The position numbers were made by a program, and so were the translations under genes. The notes under the pieces are model-generated. The model worked only from the letters and a program-made list of their open reading frames with translations, ran no database searches and was not told the DNA's origin. A DNA stretch of 64,000 nucleotides, taken from positions 4,186,501-4,250,500 of the forward strand of contig NZ_CP160680.1 of assembly GCF_040784935.1 (NCBI RefSeq), read 5' to 3'. Shown here one piece after another: positions 43,801 through 51,741 of this stretch; position 1 is the stretch's first letter; each line of letters opens with the position of its first letter. The stretch comes from Lewinella sp. LCG006. Its GTDB lineage: Bacteria > Bacteroidota > Bacteroidia > Chitinophagales > Saprospiraceae.

Positions 43801-45183
43801 ATGGATCATCGCGCAGGTCGTCAACCTTCTGATAACAAAGCACAAAATACAGCTGCTTCCGCGGGCATGACCTATCTGCTGGGTATCGGGATCAACACTT
43901 ACGAGCATTGGGGCAACTTGAATAACGCGGTGCGGGATGTAGAAGCGATCGCGAATATTCTTCAACAAAATTACGGCGTAACGCTGTGGAAATTACTGCG
44001 CAACGAAGAAGCCACCCGCAAGCAGATCCTCCGAGACCTGAAGGCTTTGATGAAAGAAGTAAAGGCCCCAGATAGCATCATTATCTACTACGCCGGACAC
44101 GGGCACATTGATAAGGACACCCAATTGGGTGCCTGGGTGCCCACCGACAGCGAAAACGAAGATACAGACCTCTATATCCCCAATTCTACCCTGCGAGATT
44201 TCTTCCAGGTAGCTAAAGCCCAACACGTGTTTTTTATCTCCGATGCCTGTTTTTCCGGCAGCCTCTTGCAGGAGCGCCGCAGCGCAGCGGAGGAGATGGT
44301 GCTGACCGAACTAGCCGCTCGCCCCAGCCGCTGGGTGATGTGCTCGGGCCGCCACGACGAAGCCGTTGCTGATGGCCCACTGGGCGGACACAGCCCCTTT
44401 GCCCAGGCCATCATTGACGAGTTGACCTATAATCAAAACCCCGGTTTGAATGCCGCTGCTTTGGCTCAGAAAGTTCAGCTACAAAGCAAGCAATACTATA
44501 AAGATCAGCTTTCTGATTACGGGCCGGTTTACAATACCGGGGATAAACGGGGGCAATTGGTGCTTTGGCGGGATGGGGTGGTAGCACCACCACCAATATC
44601 TACTGAACCTTCCGTCTCACCAGGGGAGAAAGAACCGGAGAGGGGACCTACTAAAGGTTCTCCTACTACTAAAACAACCATACCTATGACACTTGCCGAT
44701 TTTACGAGAAAGGTGAAAAACTACCTGGCCGAGGATAATGCCAGGGCAGCACTGAAATTCATGGCCGCCAGCTTGCGGGAGGACGCCTCTGAGCAAGATA
44801 CTATTATCCTGCAGCTGGCTCGGGTGAATCGATTACAACGGGGAATAGACGAGGGCACCATCAACAAGGATAACGCAGAAACGGACGGTAACCGAATTAA
44901 TGCGGCCATCAAAAGCCTGGCAAACAACATCGAAGCAGAAGACTTGCGGGAGGATGTTTTTATAGAAGAAGAGCCTGACCAAACGGCCCCATCGCTAATC
45001 GTGCAGCTATCGGATGCAGAACGAAGCGGAATTGAAAAAGCGATTGAATTACACACAAAAGTCATCAATGCCCTGAGGAAAAAGTTGGCCTTGGAGGATG
45101 ATCCCATTCGCCAGATTCGCTACGAGGAACAGTTAGCAGAGAAGGAAGCGGAGTTAAGTGTACTTAAAGCAAAATTGGACTAG
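43801..45183 (+). CDS. caspase-like (C14) protease with EAD11-like adaptor domain
   Basis: A 460-residue cytoplasmic protein without a signal peptide. The start at 43801 fits the beginning of the protease; the upstream frame translates the hairpin region. The caspase fold (about 22-255) has the catalytic histidine in Y-Y-A-G-H100-G-H and cysteine in I-S-D-A-C150-F-S-G-S. A proline/threonine linker (261-295) leads to a helical domain (about 297-378, with R-V-N-R-L-Q-R-G-I-D-E-G-T-I-N and N-R-I-N-A-A-I) that resembles effector-associated domain 11 (EAD11), then a charged coiled coil (about 403-460). In EAD systems such domains recruit effectors to sensors by homotypic contact. The neighbouring gene, 29 bp downstream, carries a similar domain, so it is the likely partner. 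Confidence 0.88.
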   Translation: MDHRAGRQPSDNKAQNTAASAGMTYLLGIGINTYEHWGNLNNAVRDVEAIANILQQNYGVTLWKLLRNEEATRKQILRDLKALMKEVKAPDSIIIYYAGHGHIDKDTQLGAWVPTDSENEDTDLYIPNSTLRDFFQVAKAQHVFFISDACFSGSLLQERRSAAEEMVLTELAARPSRWVMCSGRHDEAVADGPLGGHSPFAQAIIDELTYNQNPGLNAAALAQKVQLQSKQYYKDQLSDYGPVYNTGDKRGQLVLWRDGVVAPPPISTEPSVSPGEKEPERGPTKGSPTTKTTIPMTLADFTRKVKNYLAEDNARAALKFMAASLREDASEQDTIILQLARVNRLQRGIDEGTINKDNAETDGNRINAAIKSLANNIEAEDLREDVFIEEEPDQTAPSLIVQLSDAERSGIEKAIELHTKVINALRKKLALEDDPIRQIRYEEQLAEKEAELSVLKAKLD

Positions 45184-45212
45184 GTCCACGCAACGCAGTT
45201 AATTAAAACAGT

Positions 45213-47807
45213 ATGGCACATCCAGTCGCGTTTGTACAAGATTTGAAAGATCGTTTGACCAAGGTGGGGATCATCAAGGTGATCAGGGCCTTGAAGGAAA
45301 AACTGCCCAAAGGGAATCCTCGTTACGATCTTCTCCTGCGGATTGAATCCGAATACAATGACCTGCGTGAACTGATGTTGGAAGGGACGATTTCGGACGA
45401 AAATCTGCGCACTCGAAAGGCACAGATCGAAAAACGCCTGATCGAATTGCTCAACCTCCTCAGTGCCGCTGATTTTGATCCTGAGACGCGCCATACACGC
45501 ATTGCCAAAGAGCAAAAGGTCAAAAAAGGGCACGTGCTGTACCGCATCCCAAACAAGATGCAGGTGAAGAAAGAGTATCGCTGCCTGGTGCGCATTGCTT
45601 TTACCAAAGAAATGGTTTTAAGTGGTCTTGAACTGGATGATGATGTGGAAATCCGTTCCGAAGTGCGCATCTCCGACCGGATGCAGGTCAGCCTCATCGA
45701 CCCGCAGCGGGAGCCCGTATTCGAGATCCGTACCACCAGCCAAAGCGAGCAAATCATTGACACGGACGAGGCGACCGAATGGCGATTTTTCGTGATGCCC
45801 CTGGTGAGCGGTGAGCATTTTCTGGAACTGAAAGTGCAGATTGTTTTCCATATCGATGGCAAAGACGTGGTGCGGGAGAAAACCCTCGAAGAGAGTGTCG
45901 TGATTGTCACGGAAGCCCCTGATGTAGCAGAAGAAGCCCCTTTTAAAACCGCCGTTGGCGATTTAAACGTTCCTGGTGATTTGGAGCTTTTTACGCCAAC
46001 GAATGAAGGCATCAAAAGCAAAAAGGGTTTACTTTCGGGTGCGCTGCGTTGGATGGCCCTGAGTATGGCGCTGCTGATGGGCGTTACCTCTGCCTATGCT
46101 TACGGCCCTAAATCATTTCAGGAAAAAATCGATTGGCCAATAACCCGCTACATCAAGGATTCCGAAGAAGGCTATGTGAATTTTCTGAAGGAACATAAAA
46201 AAAGCAAACACGTAGAAACAGCCGTGTTCAGAAAGGCCAAAGCCATTGAGCGCGACCTGCCCTCGCAGCCGGAAAAAGCCCTGGATGCAATGGCTGTTTA
46301 TTTGGAATCCTTTGGCGGAACGGGCAAATACCTCGACGAAGCCTACTGGACCATGGGACAATTGAGCCAGGAACCCGACTACTACCAACAGTACCTGGAG
46401 CTGAAGGGAGAACTGCCCAAGGACAGCGCCGCCAAAGCAGCGGTCGCTAAGCTGGAACCGCGTTTGTGGGAAAGCGTGCAAATGCAGAGCAGCGTTATCC
46501 AACTCGATCGCTACCTGCGTTTGTATCCGAGTGGGGAGCACCGCCAGGAGGCTTTACTAAAATTAACTGACAGCACCGTCTGGCAACAGCCAGCTACCTT
46601 GCCACCGGGTATTCCCGTGGATACTGCCAAGGTGAACTGGCAAAATCGCCTACAGGCCTACGCCGCTGAATTGCCCGCCGAGGATGCCCTCGCCAAGCAA
46701 ACACTGCTGGCGCGGAGCGAAAATGTGGTACTGCCGAAAGTCACTAACTCCGCTGCGGTGGTAAACACGAATACGGACCCACAAAGTACCGCGCCGCAAG
46801 AAGCCGTGCAGGAAACTACTCCCGCAAGCACTCCAACAGTAGCGCCAGCCACGGAGCAGACGACCGCAACACCCGCTACCCAGGGGCAACAGCCACCCTG
46901 CCCCGATGCCGACAAAGACACTATCTGCGACGATAAGGACAACTGCCCGGAAACGCCCAATACCAACCAGGCAGATACCGACCGCGATGGCATCGGAGAT
47001 GCCTGTGATGAGTGCCTCGCAACCAAGGGGATAAAGGAGTTGAAAGGTTGCCCGAAAAAAATAGTAGAGGGAACTGCGTCGGCCGCCACCCTCGCTGATA
47101 TCGCCGCCAACATGGTACGCGTAGCGGGCGATACCTTCACCATGGGCTGCCAGGAAGGCCGCGATACGGACTGTTTCGACGACGAAAAACCGCCGCACGA
47201 AGTGACGCTCTCTTCTTTCTCCATCAGCAAATACGAAGTGACCCAAGCGCAGTGGCGGGCGGTAATGGGTAGCGACCCACCTGCGCTTTACAACAAAGGC
47301 TGCGACCAATGCCCGGTAGAGGGCGTAAGCTGGAACGATACTCAGGAATTTCTACAAAAACTGAATGCGCAAACGGGCCAGAACTACCGCCTGCCTACGG
47401 AAGCGGAATGGGAGTATGCTGCGCGCGGCGGCACTAAAAGCCAGGGCTACCTGTACAGTGGCAGCAATACGATAGGAGAGGTGGCCTGGTATTATGAAAA
47501 TCATGAGCAGGGCAATACGCATGGCGCAGAAAAAACGACCCGCCCCGTAGGCGGTAAAAAGCCGAACGAACTGGGGCTGTATGATATGAGTGGGAATGTA
47601 TACGAATGGTGCAGCGATAGATACGGGGAGGATTATTACGAAAATTCGCCGCAGCAAAATCCGCGTGGGCCGGAGGAGGGCTCGTACCGTGTGGATCGCG
47701 GCGGTAGCTGGTACGACGCTCCGGAGTTTTGCCGCTCCGCTAATCGGAACGGGAATACGCCGACTAATCGTTACGACACTGTCGGCTTCCGCCTGGCCCG
47801 CAGTTAG
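45213..47807 (+). CDS. transmembrane EAD11-like / TSP3 / FGE-fold receptor-like protein
   Basis: An 864-residue multidomain protein. Residues about 1-85 form an EAD11-like helical domain (E-Y-N-D-L-R-E-L-M-L-E-G-T-I-S) similar to the one in the caspase. About 105-235 is a beta-rich domain of unknown type. A single transmembrane helix lies at about 274-297. Beyond it come helical repeats (310-500), a Thr/Pro/Gln-rich linker, thrombospondin type-3 calcium repeats (about 563-615, D-A-D-K-D-T and D-T-D-R-D-G-I-G-D) and an FGE/SUMF1 domain (632-863). With the N-terminus inside, the adaptor faces the caspase and the FGE domain faces the outside. The FGE loop R-G-G-S-W-Y-D-A-P-E-F-C keeps only one of the two catalytic cysteines. 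The tail (825-863) ends G-F-R-L-A-R-S like DGR target proteins. Confidence 0.85.
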   Translation: MAHPVAFVQDLKDRLTKVGIIKVIRALKEKLPKGNPRYDLLLRIESEYNDLRELMLEGTISDENLRTRKAQIEKRLIELLNLLSAADFDPETRHTRIAKEQKVKKGHVLYRIPNKMQVKKEYRCLVRIAFTKEMVLSGLELDDDVEIRSEVRISDRMQVSLIDPQREPVFEIRTTSQSEQIIDTDEATEWRFFVMPLVSGEHFLELKVQIVFHIDGKDVVREKTLEESVVIVTEAPDVAEEAPFKTAVGDLNVPGDLELFTPTNEGIKSKKGLLSGALRWMALSMALLMGVTSAYAYGPKSFQEKIDWPITRYIKDSEEGYVNFLKEHKKSKHVETAVFRKAKAIERDLPSQPEKALDAMAVYLESFGGTGKYLDEAYWTMGQLSQEPDYYQQYLELKGELPKDSAAKAAVAKLEPRLWESVQMQSSVIQLDRYLRLYPSGEHRQEALLKLTDSTVWQQPATLPPGIPVDTAKVNWQNRLQAYAAELPAEDALAKQTLLARSENVVLPKVTNSAAVVNTNTDPQSTAPQEAVQETTPASTPTVAPATEQTTATPATQGQQPPCPDADKDTICDDKDNCPETPNTNQADTDRDGIGDACDECLATKGIKELKGCPKKIVEGTASAATLADIAANMVRVAGDTFTMGCQEGRDTDCFDDEKPPHEVTLSSFSISKYEVTQAQWRAVMGSDPPALYNKGCDQCPVEGVSWNDTQEFLQKLNAQTGQNYRLPTEAEWEYAARGGTKSQGYLYSGSNTIGEVAWYYENHEQGNTHGAEKTTRPVGGKKPNELGLYDMSGNVYEWCSDRYGEDYYENSPQQNPRGPEEGSYRVDRGGSWYDAPEFCRSANRNGNTPTNRYDTVGFRLARS
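47685..47804 (+). other. DGR-like variable-region candidate at receptor 3' end
   Basis: The last 40 codons of the receptor gene have the layout of a diversity-generating retroelement variable region in FGE-fold targets: R-G-G-S-W, spaced N/R/D codons at exposed loop positions, and a terminal G-F-R-L-A-R. Many of the variable codons are NAC/NAT-type. No template repeat or reverse transcriptase is seen in the window. Confidence 0.35.
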
Positions 47808-47814
47808 GAAGTTT

Positions 47815-47915
47815 GCCACTCCTGGCCTGGTGGTTGAGCAAGTGCGAAGTGCTGCTACGGAATGGAGCAAGGAGGAGCGAGGGACGAGCATCCGACGGCG
47901 GAATGGAGGAGTGGC
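47815..47915. repeat. inverted repeat after the receptor gene
   Basis: GCCACTCCT (47815-47823) and AGGAGTGGC (47907-47915) are perfect 9-bp complements 83 bp apart, starting 7 bp after the stop codon. The interior is purine-rich (ATGGAGCAAGGAGGAGCGAG). Similar dyads downstream of DGR targets assist retrohoming, but the role here is unknown. Confidence 0.5.
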
Positions 47916-47941
47916 ACGAAGCTAAGTTAGGGCGGTGTTTT

Positions 47942-47964
47942 GGGGCGTAAGCCCCCGATTTTTT
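47942..47964 (+). terminator. intrinsic terminator of caspase-receptor pair
   Basis: GGGGC-GTAA-GCCCC followed by CGATTTTTTT on the plus strand, 135 bp after the receptor stop. A compact, GC-rich stem with a T-run. Confidence 0.65.
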
Positions 47965-48017
47965 TGGATTTTCTTGGGTGGTGTTTTTGAGTGCGGGGAT
48001 GGAATGGAGCAAGGAGG

Positions 48018-48094
48018 GTTTGAAGCAGGATTTTCAGAATTAGGGAATTTTTAGAATTTTGTAATTCTGTTTATTTTGCAATTCTGTAAACTAA
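48018..48094. repeat. left flanking repeat of the GxxExxY gene
   Basis: Contains GTTTGAAGCAGGATTTTCAG and GAATTTTTAGAATTTTGTAATTCTG. A diverged direct copy occurs at 48540-48625, and inner AGAATTTTGTAATTCTG-type dyads are repeated. The pair brackets the 48144-48533 gene. Confidence 0.6.
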
Positions 48095-48143
48095 CTACGC
48101 TGCTCCTTCGGGGTCTGCTTCAGACATTAAGAAAGTAACAAGT

Positions 48144-48533
48144 ATGTATAAAAACGACCTTACCTATAAGATTATCGGCTGTGCTATGAAAGTGCACAAC
48201 ACATTGGGTCCCGGTTTCCAAGAGGTGATTTATCAACGATGTCTGAAAATAGAGTTTTTGAAAGCCGATTTGTCGTTTGCCAGAGAGCAAGAACATGAGA
48301 TTTTCTATGAGGGCACCCATGTAGGTACTCGCCGAGCAGATTTTGTGATAGAAAATGAAGTGGTGCTGGAAATCAAAGCTGTGGTAGCTTTGCAAGATGT
48401 TCATTTGGCACAAGCGAAGAATTATACAGTCGCTTATGATTTTCCGTTGGGGGTGCTTATTAATTTTGGTGGCAAAAGTTTAGAATACAAACTGCTGTTT
48501 AATCCGAAATACAATAAGGATGCACCAGAATGA
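48144..48533 (+). CDS. GxxExxY-family protein
   Basis: A 129-residue protein of the GxxExxY family, typical of Bacteroidota and Planctomycetota. The naming motif G-F-Q-E-V-I-Y is at about 24-30, preceded by I-G-C-A-M-K-V-H-N-T-L-G-P. The downstream part (R-R-A-D-F-V-I, E-I-K-A-V-V) has the PD-(D/E)xK nuclease-like core with acidic residue and E-x-K. Such genes are frequently scattered as mobile-like cassettes, and this copy is bracketed by 70-80-bp direct repeats, consistent with a mobile cassette. Its function is unproven. Confidence 0.9.
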   Translation: MYKNDLTYKIIGCAMKVHNTLGPGFQEVIYQRCLKIEFLKADLSFAREQEHEIFYEGTHVGTRRADFVIENEVVLEIKAVVALQDVHLAQAKNYTVAYDFPLGVLINFGGKSLEYKLLFNPKYNKDAPE

Positions 48534-48539
48534 ATAAAA

Positions 48540-48625
48540 AGCGTTTGAATCAGGATTTACAGAATTAATGAATTATTAGAATTTTAAAATTCCGTTCATT
48601 CTAAAATTCTGAGAATCCTGATTCC
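48540..48625. repeat. right flanking repeat of the GxxExxY gene
   Basis: GCGTTTGAATCAGGATTTAC followed by GAATTATTAGAATTTTAAAATTC and ending CAGGATT-type inverted sequence (GAATCCTGATTCC). About four-fifths of the bases match the copy at 48018-48094; its outer ends are inverted within the copy (AATCAGGATT / AATCCTGATT). Confidence 0.6.
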
Positions 48626-48674
48626 AACAATGTATGTGAGCAAGTTACCACAAAAAACAAAAACCTACACCAAA

Positions 48675-49532
48675 ATGAAAACCAATACCCTCTTCCTCCT
48701 CGTGCTCCTCTGTTCGGGATGTATGAGCATTCAGCGCAAGAACGCCGAGTCTACGGGGGCTACTGAAAGTACCTTGTTCTTCATCTCTGGCGGCACCTTC
48801 GAAATGGGCAGTGGTGCACAGTATGACGAAACGCCCCACATGGTAGAAGTGAGTGATTTCTACCTGGGGCGCACCGAGCTGACCTTTGGGGAATACGATG
48901 CTTTCTGCGAAGCAACGAACCGCGAGAAGCCCATTGATGAAGGTTGGGGCCGTGGCCAGCGGCCGGTCATCAACGTAGGTTGGTACGATGCGCTGGCTTA
49001 TTGCAACTGGCGCAGCGAACAGGAGGGCTATACGCCAGTATACACCATCAACGGCGAGGAGGTAGCCGCCAACTGGGACGCCAATGGTTATCGCCTGCCG
49101 ACTGAGGCGGAGTGGGAGTATGCCGCCCGGGAAGGCGGTAAAAACGTACGCTTTGGCAATGGAAAGGATATCGCCGACCCCGCCGAAATTAATTTTGATG
49201 GGACGGAAGACTTTAAGACCGACTACTCTGTGCTGGGGCAATACCGCGACCAAACGGTGCCTACAGGCAGCCTGAACAGTCCTAATGCGCTGGGCTTGCA
49301 CGATATGAGTGGCAACGTGCTGGAATGGTGCTGGGATTTTTACAGTAGGAACTATTACAAAGAATCACCACCAAAAGACCCGCTTGGGCCAGCTTCGGGT
49401 GATGACCGTGTGGTTCGTGGCGGCAGCTGGAACGGCAATCCGCGGCTCTGCCTGGCAGCTAGTCGCAACTCCTGGGGACCGATGAGTCCTGCTTTGCATG
49501 TTGGTTTTCGGCTGGCGCGGAATGGGGGTTAG
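48675..49532 (+). CDS. FGE/SUMF1-fold lipoprotein (3)
   Basis: A 285-residue exported protein. The start at 48675 gives a lipoprotein signal (L-L-V-L-L-C-S-G-C); the longer frame does not. The FGE domain (about 33-283) has S-G-G-T-F-E-M-G-S, Y-L-G-R-T-E-L-T-F-G-E-Y, Y-R-L-P-T-E-A-E-W-E-Y-A-A-R-E-G-G, and L-H-D-M-S-G-N-V-L-E-W-C. The loop R-G-G-S-W-N-G-N-P-R-L-C again keeps only the second cysteine, so enzymatic activity is unlikely. The tail ends V-G-F-R-L-A-R, as in DGR targets. It is less similar to the other two than they are to each other. Presumably surface exposed in the same island. Confidence 0.85.
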   Translation: MKTNTLFLLVLLCSGCMSIQRKNAESTGATESTLFFISGGTFEMGSGAQYDETPHMVEVSDFYLGRTELTFGEYDAFCEATNREKPIDEGWGRGQRPVINVGWYDALAYCNWRSEQEGYTPVYTINGEEVAANWDANGYRLPTEAEWEYAAREGGKNVRFGNGKDIADPAEINFDGTEDFKTDYSVLGQYRDQTVPTGSLNSPNALGLHDMSGNVLEWCWDFYSRNYYKESPPKDPLGPASGDDRVVRGGSWNGNPRLCLAASRNSWGPMSPALHVGFRLARNGG

Positions 49533-50360
49533 TTGGTTGATGGTTGGATGGTTTGTTTGTGGGGAGCTACCGCAAAACAGCATTTGTGCGTACACCCTGG
49601 CGCAGGCGAAGCCAACGCCGAACGGGGAGATTGATAGCAAGGAAAAATGAAGTTGATGAAAGCAATCAAAATATTATTGCTCATTGGGTTATCCATTTTT
49701 GTAATCAAATTTGGCGAAATAGCTTTAAGGTATTTGAGTGAGGATTATAGAAATAGGGTTAGAGTGAAGGCCTGGAATAAGGGATTCAGAGAGTTCCAAG
49801 AAGAAGAAAGTGAAAATGAGAAAAAGAAGGATACGATTTACCAAGACGAGGAATTTTTATTTATTGCTAATAAAGATGTGAAAGTTGATGTCATCAGAAA
49901 AGGTGAACAAAAAGAACTCAAAAGTAAAGGAGATACCTTGTTTTCTGACGGATATGTTTCCTTCTTGGGCGATTTAGATAATGAACCTGAAATTTTTATC
50001 AGATACCATCCCAGATATAAATTCGAAGATTTTCCAATTGATGTTTATGAAGGAGAATTATCTAGCCCTGATTTCAGTACAAACAAGGACGCGAAACGGT
50101 TTGTCACAAGAATAACAGAAGAAAGTAAAAGGCGACCAAATTTTGCGGGGAAATTAAATTTCATCAATTGGGGATGTGGAACAAACTGCCAAAGTGGTGT
50201 TATTCTAAACTCAGCAACGGGAGAAATTTATAAAGGAATTGTTACCGCATGGGGCTTCAATTCAAAACCCAATAGCAGATTGTTGATTGTGGATTATGGA
50301 CTGTTTGAAAACAAAGAGAAGGAATGGTTGCCCTTTTGTGGTTACTGCATTCCCAAATAC

Positions 50361-51690
50361 GGGAGTGTCCATTGAACTGTGTCTGCAACTTTAGGAAATA
50401 TGTTTGGTAAATCGATCCCCATGTGCTAGCGTTAATTCACGTCGAATAGCACTCCATGTTCTTACTGATTTATTCCAGCTGTTTTTTTTACGTTCCAGTG
50501 CTAAGAACAACTGAATAAGCAAAGCTCGTTCGCTGACCCATGCGCCTTTGGCCTTAGTCACCCGGCGAATTTCCCGGTTGAGGTTTTCGATGGCATTGGT
50601 CGTGTAAATCAACTTTTTCAGCGTCGGACTCAATTGCATACATCTCATTAAATCATCCCAATCTTTGAGCCACAAGTCTACAACCAGATCGTATTTGCCT
50701 TGCCAGAAAACCTGGAAATCTTCCAATTTCCTGCGGGCTTCGGCCTCGTTGACAGCGTTGTAAACTTCCTTAAGCTGACGTAAAACCTGACGGCTATCCT
50801 TTTCGTCCAGTAACTTAAAGGTATTGCGAATTTTGTGAACCACACAACGCTGGATATTAGCTAAAGGAAAAGTCTCGGCGATCACTTCACGTAAACCTGT
50901 CAAACCATCGCTGCATATGTAGAGGACATCCTCTAGACCGCGATTTTTAAGCTGCTGTAAACAACGTGCCCACTCTGTAGCACTTTCGGCTCCTTGACCA
51001 GGAATCAAAGCAATGATCTCGCGTTTTCCTTCCACCGTAATCCCGTATACAACATAAAGGGCAATACGGCTGACCTGTCCATCACGACGTACATCCAAAT
51101 AGATCGCATCAATGAACATCACTACCAACAGCGCAGGTAAGGGACTGTTTCGCCAAGCTTCTACTCGCTCCCAAGTGCTGTTGATTACAGACGAAATACG
51201 ACTGTCGCTCATCTGAGCCCCGTACATACGCTCTAAGTGCAACCGAATGTCACTGATTGAGTTACTCATTGAGTACAGCTCCAGAATCTGGTTGTCAAAA
51301 CCTAAGCCTAGTTCATATTGCCGCTTCTTGACCGTCAAGGGCTCGAAACTACCGTTACGATCACGGCTGTAGTGAATCTCAACAGGGCCAGCCTCGGAGC
51401 GAACTTCCTTAGATAGCTGCCCATTGCGCTTATTGGTTAAACCTTGGGCTTTTTCCCCTTGGATGTGGTCTTCTAGTTCTGCCGCTAAAGCTCCTTCCAA
51501 AAAGTTAGCAATCAAAGGCTTGAGAAGACCGTCTTCTCCTGTTAATCCCTTACCTTGAATTAGGCCCGCAATAACTTGCTGGCGATATGACTCAAAATCG
51601 AAATCCGACAGAGTCTCTTCTTTTTTGGTTTTCTTTGACATAATTAAATGTGTCTACTTTTGACGCAGACACAGTTCAATGGATACTCCC
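50361..51690 (-). mobile_element. IS256-family insertion sequence, copy 2 (1330 bp)
   Basis: Same length, orientation and ends (GGGAGTGTCCATTGAACTGT ... and its partner) as copy 1 at 14903-16232, and every stretch I compared is identical. AAATAC occurs on both sides (50355-50360 and 51691-51696); CCCAAATAC reads as a 9-bp duplication if the shared CCC at the IS end is counted. It lies in the hypothetical gene that starts at 49647. Confidence 0.95.
50391..51641 (-). CDS. IS256-family transposase, copy 2
   Basis: A 416-residue Mutator-type transposase, residue for residue the same as the copy at 14933-16183 (DDE residues in F-I-D-A-I, C-S-D-G-L and N-A-I-E-N-L). Intact, so probably active; the lack of any difference between the two copies implies very recent transposition. 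It is inserted on the minus strand inside a plus-strand gene. Confidence 0.95.
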   Translation of the reverse strand: MSKKTKKEETLSDFDFESYRQQVIAGLIQGKGLTGEDGLLKPLIANFLEGALAAELEDHIQGEKAQGLTNKRNGQLSKEVRSEAGPVEIHYSRDRNGSFEPLTVKKRQYELGLGFDNQILELYSMSNSISDIRLHLERMYGAQMSDSRISSVINSTWERVEAWRNSPLPALLVVMFIDAIYLDVRRDGQVSRIALYVVYGITVEGKREIIALIPGQGAESATEWARCLQQLKNRGLEDVLYICSDGLTGLREVIAETFPLANIQRCVVHKIRNTFKLLDEKDSRQVLRQLKEVYNAVNEAEARRKLEDFQVFWQGKYDLVVDLWLKDWDDLMRCMQLSPTLKKLIYTTNAIENLNREIRRVTKAKGAWVSERALLIQLFLALERKKNSWNKSVRTWSAIRRELTLAHGDRFTKHIS

Positions 51691-51741
51691 AAATACTATA
51701 CTTGGGATTGGGCGGAAAAAGCGCTAATCAAATTGGAATAA

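Larger units (their letters stand above)
49647..51741 (+). pseudogene. hypothetical exported/membrane protein gene broken by IS256
   Basis: A 242-residue stub ends artificially at 50375 within the IS. The N-terminus has a single hydrophobic helix (about 7-27), then a lysine/glutamate-rich helical part and a beta-rich domain with N-W-G-C-G-T-N-C-Q-S-G (a cysteine pair) and F-C-G-Y-C-I-P-K-Y. Skipping the element (50361-51690) with one AAATAC target copy restores the frame Y-Y-T-W-D-W-A-E-K-A-L and a stop at 51739-51741, so the original protein was about 253 residues. No family recognised. The break removes only the last 15 residues, so partial function may persist. Confidence 0.72.

Noticed and set aside
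42296..49532. Complete diversity-generating retroelement
   Set aside because: No reverse transcriptase, Avd-like gene or template repeat was found on either strand; only the target-like 3' end is seen.
48675..49532. Third FGE protein as a DGR variable protein
   Set aside because: It ends with a similar G-F-R-L-A-R tail, but several loop codons differ from the usual N-rich pattern at non-adenine positions and no inverted repeat follows, so support is weaker than for the receptor gene.
14903..51690. Composite transposon made of both IS256 copies
   Set aside because: The outer flanks do not share a target duplication and each copy has its own, so the insertions are independent.
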